Below, piece after piece: positions 54,114-63,629 of a DNA stretch of 64,000 bases; position 1 is the first letter of the stretch, and the number at the start of each line of letters is the position of its first letter. Source of the stretch: Nakamurella panacisegetis (GTDB lineage: Bacteria > Actinomycetota > Actinomycetes > Mycobacteriales > Nakamurellaceae). The translations under genes were made by a program, and so were the position numbers. The notes under the pieces were generated by a model. It did not search any database, had not been told where the DNA came from, and saw only the letters and a list, made by a program, of their open reading frames with translations. The DNA is taken from assembly GCF_900104535.1 (NCBI RefSeq), contig NZ_LT629710.1, positions 4,437,501-4,501,500 on the forward strand, in the 5' to 3' direction.

Positions 54114-56279
54114 GTGACCAGTACCGCCCAGATTTCCGAGCTCACCACCGCTCACGTCCCCGACGACTGGTCCGATCTGGACAAGCGGGCCGTCGACACC
54201 GCCCGCGTCCTGGCCGCCGACGCGGTGCAGAAGGTCGGCAACGGTCACCCGGGCACGGCCATGAGCCTGGCCCCACTGGCCTATACCCTGTTCCAGAAGG
54301 TGATGGTGCACGATCCGGCCGACCCCGACTGGACCGGCCGCGATCGGTTCGTACTGTCCGCCGGGCACTCCAGCCTCACCCTGTACATCCAGCTCTACCT
54401 GGCCGGTTTCGGCCTGGAACTGGACGACCTGAAGGCGCTCCGCACCTGGGGTTCGCTGACCCCGGGCCACCCCGAGGTGCACCACACCAAGGGGGTCGAG
54501 ATCACCACCGGACCGCTCGGTCAGGGCCTGGCGTCCTCCGTCGGGATGGCCATGGCCGCCCGCCGCGAGCGCGGCCTGTGGGACCCGGAGGCGGCCGCCG
54601 GCAACAGCCCGTTCGACCACTTCATCTACGTGATCGCCTCTGACGGTGACATCGAGGAAGGCGTCACCTCGGAGGCGTCCTCCATCGCCGGTCGTCAGCA
54701 GCTGGGCAACCTGATCGTGTTCTACGACCACAACCAGATCTCCATCGAGGACGACACCAACATCGCCCTGTCCGAGGACGTCGCGGCCCGCTACGAGGCC
54801 TACGGCTGGCACGTGCAGAAGGTCGAGGGCGGCGAGAACGTCTCCGGCATCCTGGACGCCATCGAGGCGGCCAAGGCGGTCACCGACAAGCCCTCGTTCA
54901 TCCAGCTGCACACCGTGATCGGCTTCCCCGCGCCGACCAAGATGAACACCGGCAAGGCCCACGGCGCGGCCCTGGGCGCCGAGGAGATCGTCGGCATCAA
55001 GAACATCCTCGGGTTCGACCCCGAGCGGACCTTCCAGGTCGACGACACCGTGATCAAGCACACCCGGCTGGCCCTGGACCGCGGCCAGGCCGCGAAAGCC
55101 GCCTGGCAGGGCAAGTTCGACGCCTGGGCCGCCGCCAACCCGGCGAACAAGGCCCTGTTCGACCGGATGGTCGCCCGCGACCTGCCCGAGGGATGGCTCG
55201 ACTCGCTGCCGTCCTGGCCGGTGGACCCGAAGGGCATCGCCACCCGGGCCGCGTCCGGCGCCGTGCTGACCGCCATCGGACCGGTCCTGCCGGAACTCTG
55301 GGGCGGCAGCGCCGACCTGGCCGAGTCCAACCTGACCACGATCAAGGGGTCCGACTCGTTCGGGCCGGTCGCCGCGGCCACGTCCGAATGGAACGCCAAC
55401 CCCTACGGCCGGACGCTGCACTTCGGCATCCGCGAGCACGCCATGGGCGCCATCCTGTCCGGCATCGCCCTGCACGGACCGACCCGGCCCTACGGCGGGA
55501 CGTTCCTGCAGTTCTCCGACTACATGCGCGGCGCCGTCCGGCTGGCCGCCGTGATGGGCGCGCCGGCCGTCTACGTCTGGACCCACGATTCCATCGGCCT
55601 CGGCGAGGACGGCCCGACCCACCAGCCGGTGGAGCACCTGGCCGCGCTGCGGGCCATTCCGGGTCTGGCCATCCTGCGTCCGGCCGACGCCAACGAGACC
55701 GCCTTCGGCTGGCAGGCCGTGCTGGAGAAGCAGAGCGTCTGGAACACCGGGCCGGTCGGCATCGCCCTGTCCCGTCAGGCCGTTCCGACCCTGGCCGGCA
55801 CCAGCGCCGAGGGTGTGGCCAAGGGCGCCTACGTCCTGGCCGATGCCGAGGGTGAACTGCAGGTCATCATCCTGTCCTCCGGTTCGGAGGTGCAGATCGC
55901 CCTGGCCGCCCGTGAGTCGTTGCAGGCCGAGGGCATTGGCACCCGCGTGGTGTCGGTCCCGTGCCTGGACTGGTTCGAGGCCCAGGACGCCGACTACATC
56001 GAGAGCGTGCTGCCGAAGGCGGTCACCGCTCGGGTCTCGGTTGAGGCGGCCATCTCACAGCCGTGGTGGCGCTGGATCGGATCGCAGGGACGCCCGGTCT
56101 CGCTCGAGCACTACGGCGCTTCCGCCGACGCGGCGACGCTGTACGAGAAGTTCGGCATCACCGCCGAGGCCACCGTGGCCGCCGCCAAGGAGTCGTTGAC
56201 GGCGGCCAACACCCCCGACACGGTCTCGCACGGAACGACGTCGCTCGAGGACGCCGGCGTCGACCTCGACTCGAAGTAA
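54114..56279 (+). CDS. tkt: Transketolase
   Basis: This 721-residue TPP- and Mg-dependent enzyme transfers two-carbon units in the non-oxidative pentose phosphate pathway. The N-terminal domain has VGNGHPGTAMSLAPL and the TPP/Mg motif SDGDIEEGVTSEAS...YDHN. The middle domain has FGIREHAMGAILSGIALHG and DGPTHQPVEHLA, and the C-terminal domain completes the usual three. The start is GTG 54114 with GAGGAAGG upstream; the very long open frame before it is antisense to ctaB and not coding. It is first in tkt-tal-zwf-opcA-pgl. Confidence 0.96.
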   Translation: MTSTAQISELTTAHVPDDWSDLDKRAVDTARVLAADAVQKVGNGHPGTAMSLAPLAYTLFQKVMVHDPADPDWTGRDRFVLSAGHSSLTLYIQLYLAGFGLELDDLKALRTWGSLTPGHPEVHHTKGVEITTGPLGQGLASSVGMAMAARRERGLWDPEAAAGNSPFDHFIYVIASDGDIEEGVTSEASSIAGRQQLGNLIVFYDHNQISIEDDTNIALSEDVAARYEAYGWHVQKVEGGENVSGILDAIEAAKAVTDKPSFIQLHTVIGFPAPTKMNTGKAHGAALGAEEIVGIKNILGFDPERTFQVDDTVIKHTRLALDRGQAAKAAWQGKFDAWAAANPANKALFDRMVARDLPEGWLDSLPSWPVDPKGIATRAASGAVLTAIGPVLPELWGGSADLAESNLTTIKGSDSFGPVAAATSEWNANPYGRTLHFGIREHAMGAILSGIALHGPTRPYGGTFLQFSDYMRGAVRLAAVMGAPAVYVWTHDSIGLGEDGPTHQPVEHLAALRAIPGLAILRPADANETAFGWQAVLEKQSVWNTGPVGIALSRQAVPTLAGTSAEGVAKGAYVLADAEGELQVIILSSGSEVQIALAARESLQAEGIGTRVVSVPCLDWFEAQDADYIESVLPKAVTARVSVEAAISQPWWRWIGSQGRPVSLEHYGASADAATLYEKFGITAEATVAAAKESLTAANTPDTVSHGTTSLEDAGVDLDSK

Positions 56280-56312
56280 CCCTCCCCGACCTCAGGAAGA
56301 AGCGCAGAAAAA

Positions 56313-57413
56313 ATGACCGATACCCTCGCGGAACTCTCCGCCGCCGGTGTTTCGCTCTGGCTGGACGACCTGTCCCGTCAGCGCCTGCACTCGGGCAACT
56401 TGAAGGACCTGATCAGCAGCAAGCACATCGTCGGGGTCACCACCAACCCGTCGATCTTCGCGGCCGCCCTGGCTGACGGTGAGTCCTACCAGATCCAGGC
56501 GGACGAGCTGGCCGCCCGCGGCGCCTCGGTCGATGACGCGGTCCGCGCCATGACGACGGACGACGTCCGCGATGCCTGCGACCTGTTCTCCGCTCTGTAC
56601 GAGTCGACCGGAGGCCGGGACGGACGGGTGTCGATCGAGGTCGAGCCCGGCCTGGCCCACGACACCGACGGCACCGTCGCGCAGGCCAAGGAACTGTCCA
56701 AGATCGTGGACCGGCCGAACGTCCTGATCAAGATCCCGGCCACGCTGGCCGGACTGCCCGCGATCACGGCCACCCTGGCCGAGGGCATCAGCGTGAACGT
56801 GACCCTGATCTTCTCCCTGGAGCGCTACGAGGGCGTCATCGACGCCTTCGTGGCCGGCATCACCAAAGCCAGGGAGAACGGGCACGACATCTCCAAGATC
56901 CACTCGGTGGCGTCGTTCTTCGTCTCCCGGGTCGACACCGAGATCGACGCCCGCCTGAGCAAGATCGGCACCGACGAGGCCAACGCCCTCAAGGGCCGGG
57001 CCGCCATCGCCAACGCTCGGCTGGCCTACCAGCTCTTCGAGCAGAAGTTCGCCGGGGCGAAGTGGTCGGAGCTGGCCGCGGCCGGCGCCAACCCGCAGCG
57101 CCCGTTGTGGGCCTCGACCGGCGTGAAGGACCCGAACTACGACGACACCCAGTACGTCGTCGAACTGGTCGCCCCCAACACGGTCAACACCGCGCCCGAG
57201 AAGACCATCGACGCGGTGGCCGACCACGGCGTCATCCGGGGCAACACCATCCAGGGCACCTACGGCGCGGCCTCGGCCACCTTCAGTGCGCTCGAAGCGG
57301 TCGGGGTCGACCTGCCCGACGTGTTCGCCGTACTCGAGTCCGAGGGCGTCGACAAGTTCGTCAAGTCCTGGGAAGAGCTCCAGGCCACCGTGGCCAAGTC
57401 GCTGGCCAGCTGA
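56313..57413 (+). CDS. tal: Transaldolase
   Basis: This 366-residue Schiff-base aldolase moves a dihydroxyacetone unit between sugar phosphates in the pentose phosphate pathway. The catalytic Lys is K140 (NVLIKIPAT). [13 protein letters not shown] at the N-terminus and [16 protein letters not shown] fit the actinobacterial and cyanobacterial type. It starts at ATG 56313, 33 bp after tkt. A perfect 40-bp palindrome follows 7 bp after the stop. Confidence 0.95.
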   Translation: MTDTLAELSAAGVSLWLDDLSRQRLHSGNLKDLISSKHIVGVTTNPSIFAAALADGESYQIQADELAARGASVDDAVRAMTTDDVRDACDLFSALYESTGGRDGRVSIEVEPGLAHDTDGTVAQAKELSKIVDRPNVLIKIPATLAGLPAITATLAEGISVNVTLIFSLERYEGVIDAFVAGITKARENGHDISKIHSVASFFVSRVDTEIDARLSKIGTDEANALKGRAAIANARLAYQLFEQKFAGAKWSELAAAGANPQRPLWASTGVKDPNYDDTQYVVELVAPNTVNTAPEKTIDAVADHGVIRGNTIQGTYGAASATFSALEAVGVDLPDVFAVLESEGVDKFVKSWEELQATVAKSLAS

Positions 57414-57420
57414 TCGATCC

Positions 57421-57460
57421 CAGCTCCGGCCGACGGCGCGCGCGCCGTCGGCCGGAGCTG
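57421..57460. repeat. Perfect 40-bp palindrome between tal and zwf
   Basis: A 20-bp arm beginning CAGCTCCGGCCGACGG is followed directly by its exact reverse complement, with no spacer. In RNA it would fold to a long GC-rich hairpin. It lacks a T-run on either side, so it may be a weak terminator, an mRNA-stabilising element, or a repeated intergenic sequence. It lies 7 bp after tal and 53 bp before zwf. Confidence 0.85.
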
Positions 57461-57513
57461 TCAGCAGACTCGCCCAGCACCACCATCGCCGGGAAGGACC
57501 CGAAGAACAACCC

Positions 57514-59046
57514 ATGACGAGCAGCCACGTCAACCCGCTCCGCGACCCGAGGGACAAGCGTCTCCCCCGCATCGCCGGGCCATCCGGAATCGTCATCTTC
57601 GGGGTCACCGGCGACCTCTCCCGCAAGAAGCTGATGCCGGCCATCTACGACCTGGCCAACCGCGGCCTGCTGCCGCCGGGCTTCGCGCTGGTCGGTTTCG
57701 CCCGCCGCGACTGGGCCAACGAGGACTTCGCGCAGGTGGTGCACGACTCGGTGCGCCAGTACGCGCGCACGCCGTTCTCCGAGGAGGTCTGGCGGCACCT
57801 GGCCGAGGGCTTCCGGTTCGTCTCCGGCACCTTCAACGACGACGACGCGTTCGACGCGCTGGCCGCGACCCTGGCCGACCTCGACCGTGTCCGCGGCACC
57901 GGCGGCAACCACGCGTTCTACTTCTCCATCCCGCCGGGGGCGTTCCCGACCGTGCTGCAGCAGCTGCGCCGGTCGGGCATGGCCGACCCGCACGGAGACG
58001 AGTGGCGGCGGGTTGTCATCGAGAAGCCCTTCGGGCACGACCTGGAGTCCGCACAGGATCTCAACCAGCTCGTCAACGAGGTCTTCCCGGCCGAGTCGGT
58101 CTTCCGGATCGATCACTACCTGGGTAAGGAGACGGTCCAGAACCTCCTTGCGCTGCGCTTCGCGAACCAGCTGTACGAGCCCATCTGGAACTCCAACTAC
58201 GTCGACCACGTGCAGATCACCATGGCCGAGGACATCGGCGTCGGTGGCCGCGCCGGGTACTACGACGGCATCGGCGCCGCTCGCGACGTCATCCAGAACC
58301 ACCTCATCCAGTTGCTCGCGCTGACCGCGATGGAGGAGCCGGTCTCCTTCTCCCCGAAGGAACTCCGCACGGAGAAGATCAAGGTCCTCTCCGCCGTCCG
58401 GCTGCCGCCCGACCTGTCGCAGGCCAGCGCCCGGGGCCAGTACGCCACCGGGTGGCAGGGCGGCACCAAGGTGCCCGGGTACCTCGAGGAGGACGGCATC
58501 TCCCCCACCTCGACCACCGAGACGTACGCGGCGATCAAGCTGCTGGTCGACACCCGACGCTGGGCCGGCGTCCCGTTCTACCTGCGGACGGGCAAGCGGC
58601 TCGGCAAGCGGGTCACCGAGATCGCCATCATCTTCAAGCGCGCCCCGCACCTGCCGTTCTCGCAGAACGACACCGAGACCCTGGGTTCGAACGCCCTGGT
58701 CATCCGGGTGCAGCCCGACGAAGGGGTCACCATCCGGTTCGGCTCCAAGGTCCCCGGCCCGGTGATGGAGGTCCGTGACGTCAACATGGACTTCTCCTAC
58801 GGCCAGTCGTTCACCGAGGCCTCGCCGGAGGCCTACGAACGGCTGATCCTGGACGTCCTGCTGGGCGAGCCGTCGCTGTTCCCCCAGGACGAGGAGGTCG
58901 AGCTCTCCTGGAAGATCCTCGATCCCCTCGAGAAGCACTGGGAGCGCAGCAACGTGCAACCGGACGCGTACGTCTCGGGCACCTGGGGTCCGGCTTCGGC
59001 CGACGACATGATGACCCGCGACGGCCGCACCTGGCGCCGGCCATGA
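57514..59046 (+). CDS. zwf: Glucose-6-phosphate 1-dehydrogenase
   Basis: This 510-residue NADP-dependent enzyme is the first of the oxidative pentose phosphate pathway. The cofactor motif is FGVTGDLSRKKL (about residues 29-40), the active-site signature is RIDHYLGKETVQN, and EKPFGHDL is the substrate-phosphate region. ATG 57514 is chosen because the family sequence begins there. Open frame upstream overlaps tal and the palindrome. OpcA, its assembly factor, is encoded next. Confidence 0.95.
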   Translation: MTSSHVNPLRDPRDKRLPRIAGPSGIVIFGVTGDLSRKKLMPAIYDLANRGLLPPGFALVGFARRDWANEDFAQVVHDSVRQYARTPFSEEVWRHLAEGFRFVSGTFNDDDAFDALAATLADLDRVRGTGGNHAFYFSIPPGAFPTVLQQLRRSGMADPHGDEWRRVVIEKPFGHDLESAQDLNQLVNEVFPAESVFRIDHYLGKETVQNLLALRFANQLYEPIWNSNYVDHVQITMAEDIGVGGRAGYYDGIGAARDVIQNHLIQLLALTAMEEPVSFSPKELRTEKIKVLSAVRLPPDLSQASARGQYATGWQGGTKVPGYLEEDGISPTSTTETYAAIKLLVDTRRWAGVPFYLRTGKRLGKRVTEIAIIFKRAPHLPFSQNDTETLGSNALVIRVQPDEGVTIRFGSKVPGPVMEVRDVNMDFSYGQSFTEASPEAYERLILDVLLGEPSLFPQDEEVELSWKILDPLEKHWERSNVQPDAYVSGTWGPASADDMMTRDGRTWRRP

Positions 59047-59092
59047 CGGCCCGCGTCGACACTCCTCCAGACCTCCGGAAAGGCGACCGGCG

Positions 59093-60505
59093 TTGATCAT
59101 CGATCTGCCATCGACCACCTCCTCGGCCATCAACAAGCGCATGATCGAGATGCGCGAGCAAGGCGGGGCCAACGCCCAGGGCCGGGTGCTCACCCTGGTC
59201 ATCGTCACCGACGAGGACTCCTCCGAGGATCCGATCGCGGCCGCCAACGGCGCCTCCTTCGAGCACCCGTGCCGGGTCATCGTCATCGCCCGCGGGTCCC
59301 GTCGGGGCACCGCCCGGATGGACGCGCAGATCCGGGTCGGCGGCGACGCCGGGGCCAGCGAGGTGATCGTCCTCCGGCTCTACGGTCCGCTGGCCGACCA
59401 CGGCGCGGCCGTGGTCATCCCGCTGCTGCTGGCCGACGCGCCGATCGTCGCCTGGTGGCCGGGTGAGTCCCCGGAGATCCCGGCCCAGGATCCGATCGGG
59501 GCTCTGGCCACCCGCCGGATCACCGACTCCGCCGCGGTCCGCCGTCCGCTGGCCGCTCTGGCCAGCCGCCGGGTCGCCTATCGCCCGGGCGACACCGACC
59601 TGGCCTGGACCCGGCTGACCAACTGGCGGGGTCTGCTGGCCGCCGCCCTCGACCAGCCGCCGCACGAGAAGATCGTCGATGTCGTCGTTTCCGGCGCGTC
59701 CGACTCGGCCTCGGCCGAGCTGCTGGCCGGCTGGTTGGCCCTCCAGCTGCGCTGCCCGGTGAAGCGGGTCAAGGTCGACCGGGCCGGAAGCGGACTGCGG
59801 TCGGTCACGTTGGTGCGCCGGTCCGGCGAGGTCAGCCTGGTCCGCCCGGAGGGCAGCACGGCCACCCTATCGGTGACCAGCCAGCCGCCCCGCCAGATGA
59901 CGCTGCCCCGCCGCAACCTGCGCGACTGCATCGCCGAGGAGCTACGCCGGCTGGATGCCGACGACGTCTACTCCGAGGTGCTGACCACCGGGCTCGATCT
60001 GGTGGCCAAGTACGCCGCGGCGGACAGCGGAACGGCCGCGAAGGCCACGGCCCGAACCCGGGCCAGCGCCACTCGGCGGGCCGCGGCGAAGGCTGCCGCC
60101 CCCAAGGGGGTCGTCAAGGTCCCGGCCGACGTCGCCACTCCGGCCGCCCGAGTGCGGGCGGCCCGCGCCACCGGCACGAAGGCCGTGGCCGAGGCGATGA
60201 CGGCCCCCGATCCCGCGCCGAAGACGAAGACGCCGGCCGCGCGGCCGGTGAAGACCGCACCTCCGGCGGCCAAGGCACCGGCCGCCAAGGCACCGGCGGC
60301 AAAGGCTCCGGCCGCCAAGGCCCGGGCCGTGAAGGCTGGGGCGGCCGCCGCACCGGCCGCCAAGACCCGGGCGACGAAGGCACCGGCTGCCACGGCACCG
60401 GCCGCCAGCGCACCGGGGGCCACCAGGACGCCGGCCGTCCGGTCCAAGGCCTCGGACGGCAAGTCAGGGCCATCGAAGCCGCGCGCGACCAAGGCGGCCA
60501 CGTGA
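59093..60505 (+). CDS. opcA: Glucose-6-phosphate dehydrogenase assembly protein OpcA, with basic tail
   Basis: This 470-residue protein has an OpcA domain of about 310 residues (MIIDLPSTTSSAINKRM, VTDEDSSEDPIAAANGASFEHPCRVIVI, and WWPGESPE). OpcA helps assemble active G6PDH. It then carries an unusual tail of about 160 residues (about 310-470) made mostly of Ala, Lys, Pro, Arg and Thr, with repeated KAPAA units, much like histone H1 or HU tails. M. tuberculosis OpcA is about 300 residues long without such a tail. The start is TTG 59093 with GGAAAGG upstream. The stop overlaps the pgl start (GTGA). Confidence 0.9.
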   Translation: MIIDLPSTTSSAINKRMIEMREQGGANAQGRVLTLVIVTDEDSSEDPIAAANGASFEHPCRVIVIARGSRRGTARMDAQIRVGGDAGASEVIVLRLYGPLADHGAAVVIPLLLADAPIVAWWPGESPEIPAQDPIGALATRRITDSAAVRRPLAALASRRVAYRPGDTDLAWTRLTNWRGLLAAALDQPPHEKIVDVVVSGASDSASAELLAGWLALQLRCPVKRVKVDRAGSGLRSVTLVRRSGEVSLVRPEGSTATLSVTSQPPRQMTLPRRNLRDCIAEELRRLDADDVYSEVLTTGLDLVAKYAAADSGTAAKATARTRASATRRAAAKAAAPKGVVKVPADVATPAARVRAARATGTKAVAEAMTAPDPAPKTKTPAARPVKTAPPAAKAPAAKAPAAKAPAAKARAVKAGAAAAPAAKTRATKAPAATAPAASAPGATRTPAVRSKASDGKSGPSKPRATKAAT

Positions 60506-61260
60506 CCGGCGTCGAGGTCGTGGTGCATCGCGACACCACCGACCTCAACGTGAGCACCGCCGCGCGGCTGGCGGCCAAGCTGGTTCAGATCCAGGCGCAG
60601 GGCCGGGTGCCGCGGATCGCCCTGACCGGCGGTGGGTCCGGTATCGGGCTGCTGGCCGAGCTCAACGCCTCGCCGGCCAAGGACGACATCGACTTCTCGC
60701 GCATCGAGTTCTACTGGGGCGACGAACGTTTCGTGCCGGGACAGGACCCGGAGCGCAACGAGAAGCAGGCCCGTGACGCGCTGCTGGACCACGTCCGGGT
60801 CGACCCGGCGAAGGTGCACCCGATGGCCGCGTCGGACGGCGAGTTCGGCGACGATGTCGACCGGGCCGCGGCGGCGTACGCCGCCGTCGTCGGCGACGAT
60901 CCGGCCTTCGACGTGGTGATGCTGGGGATGGGGCCCGAGGGACACGTCGCGTCGATCTTCCCGGAGTCGCCGGCCGTGTTCGAACAGGCGGCCACCGTGG
61001 TGGCCGTTCGCGACTGCCCGAAGCCGCCGCCCACTCGCATGTCGCTGACCCTGCCGGCCATCCGCCGGGCCGACGAGGTGTGGATCATCACCGGCGGCGA
61101 CGGCAAGGCCGACGCGGTGCACCGGGCCCTGTCCGGCGCCGGTGAGGTCGAACTTCCGGTGGCCGGTGCGACCGGGCGAACCCGGACGTTGTTCCTGCTC
61201 GATCGGGGATCGGCGGCCCGGCTGCCGGCCGGGCAGTCCGGCGTGACCTTCACGGCGTGA
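60502..61260 (+). CDS. pgl: 6-phosphogluconolactonase
   Basis: This 252-residue enzyme hydrolyses 6-phosphogluconolactone in the second step of the oxidative pentose phosphate pathway. Family motifs are ALTGGGSGIGLL, FYWGDERFVPGQDPERNEKQARDALL and the substrate-binding MLGMGPEGHVASIFPES, then TLPAIRRADEVWIITGG. GTG 60502 overlaps the opcA stop by 4 nt, so translation is coupled. The gene ends the tkt-pgl run, and mdh begins 124 bp later. Confidence 0.94.
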   Translation: MTGVEVVVHRDTTDLNVSTAARLAAKLVQIQAQGRVPRIALTGGGSGIGLLAELNASPAKDDIDFSRIEFYWGDERFVPGQDPERNEKQARDALLDHVRVDPAKVHPMAASDGEFGDDVDRAAAAYAAVVGDDPAFDVVMLGMGPEGHVASIFPESPAVFEQAATVVAVRDCPKPPPTRMSLTLPAIRRADEVWIITGGDGKADAVHRALSGAGEVELPVAGATGRTRTLFLLDRGSAARLPAGQSGVTFTA

Positions 61261-61305
61261 CGGAGCAGACACCCTGCTGCGCAAAGTGCACGATGCTCGA
61301 ACTGA

Positions 61306-62370
<1,065 letters not shown>

Positions 62371-62425
62371 CGGTCCGCCGGCCCCGGGGTTATCGTTGAC
62401 CTCTCGGGTGGAGTGAGGTCGTGAG

Positions 62426-62659
62426 ATGAACGCGATCACCATGGGGTACGACATCGGTCCGGAGCATGGCTACCGGCCCGGAGACGTCGGGGCGGCCCCG
62501 GCCCTGGTCGGACATATTCCGAGTGTCCAGGCCAGGGTCCGGGCCGGGCGGATGGGCAAGGTCGACGACGTGATCGGCCGGATCAGCATCTTCGTCGTGT
62601 TCGTGATGTGGGTCGTCATCCCGGTTCTGGGAGGCCTGAACATCATCCTCGGGCCGTGA
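62426..62659 (+). CDS. Small membrane protein, unknown function
   Basis: This 77-residue protein has a polar N-terminal half and one C-terminal hydrophobic segment (ISIFVVFVMWVVIPVLGGLNIIL). No family was recognised. A GGAGTGAGG site precedes ATG 62426, codon use is normal, and the gene lies 55 bp after mdh on the same strand, so it may be read with it. Its stop overlaps the end of the convergent OleD-like gene by 17 bp. The single membrane helix and short length fit many small actinobacterial envelope proteins. Confidence 0.65.
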   Translation: MNAITMGYDIGPEHGYRPGDVGAAPALVGHIPSVQARVRAGRMGKVDDVIGRISIFVVFVMWVVIPVLGGLNIILGP

Positions 62660-63629
62660 CGCTGCCGGCCCGATCGGCTGCGGCCAGCAGTTCGAAACCG
62701 CGTTGCAGACTCACCTTCGGCGACCAGCCCAATGCATCGCGGGTGCGTCGCTGGTCGAACCAGTGCGCGGTGCCGAGCTGCTCGGCCAGGAAGCGGGTCA
62801 TCGGCGGCCGCGTGGTACGCCCGGTGAGGCGCCACAGTCCTTCGATCGCGGCGCCCGCACCGGCGGCCACGGTCAGCGGCACCCGTCCACGGGGACCCGG
62901 TACCCCGGACGCGGCGCACACCCGGCGCAGGATCTCCCCCACCGGCCGGGGCTCGCCGTTGGTCACGACCAGGGATTCCCCGTGCACCGGGCCGCACACG
63001 TCGACCGCTGCCACCAGCGCATCGACCGCGTTGTCCAGGTAGGTGGTGTCGATCAGCGCCGTACCGTCGCCGATCAGCGGCAGGCGGTGGGCCCGAGCCC
63101 GATCCACGATGGGTGCGATCAGTTGGGTGTCCCCCGGGCCCCACACCAGATGCGGACGTAGACACAACACGGCCAGATCCGGGTGGTCGGCGGCCAGCGC
63201 CAATTGCTCGGCCATCGCCTTCGACCGGGCGTAGGAACCGCGCGCCGATGCGGGGTCGGCCGGACCGGCCGTGGCACCGACCAGCGCGCGTCCGGCGTGG
63301 GCGACCGACGGTGAGGAGACGTTGACCAACCGCCCGACGCCCAGGGCCCGGCAGGCGTCCAGCACGTTGCGGGTGCCCTCGACGTTGGTCCGCCGGAACT
63401 GCTCCCAGGGCCCGAACACGTCCACCTTGGCCGCGGCGTGCACCACCACGTCCTGGCCGCGCACCGCCTGGCGGACGACGTCGACATCGCCGATGTCCCC
63501 GCGGATCTCACGGACGTCCAACCCGGCCGGCCGGCGCTGCAGGACGGTGACATCGTCCCCGCGGGCAGCCAGGGCACGCGCGGTCGCGGCCCCCATCAGG
63601 CCGCCGGCCCCGGTGACGAGGATCCTCAT
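62643..63629 (-). CDS. NAD-dependent epimerase/3-beta-hydroxysteroid dehydrogenase family (OleD-like)
   Basis: This 328-residue extended short-chain dehydrogenase has the cofactor motif VTGAGGLMGAATARALAARG (about residues 5-24), HAAAKVDVFG, and the catalytic Tyr-x3-Lys pair in SYARSKAMAE, then LRPHLVWGPGD. This is the 3-beta-HSD subgroup. The paired upstream gene ends in a sequence typical of OleC, so OleD (2-alkyl-3-oxoacid reductase of long-chain olefin biosynthesis) is the best guess, but other epimerases in this family cannot be excluded. ATG 63629 overlaps the upstream stop by 4 nt. The open frame before it is not coding. Confidence 0.82.
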   Translation of the reverse strand: MRILVTGAGGLMGAATARALAARGDDVTVLQRRPAGLDVREIRGDIGDVDVVRQAVRGQDVVVHAAAKVDVFGPWEQFRRTNVEGTRNVLDACRALGVGRLVNVSSPSVAHAGRALVGATAGPADPASARGSYARSKAMAEQLALAADHPDLAVLCLRPHLVWGPGDTQLIAPIVDRARAHRLPLIGDGTALIDTTYLDNAVDALVAAVDVCGPVHGESLVVTNGEPRPVGEILRRVCAASGVPGPRGRVPLTVAAGAGAAIEGLWRLTGRTTRPPMTRFLAEQLGTAHWFDQRRTRDALGWSPKVSLQRGFELLAAADRAGSVTARG

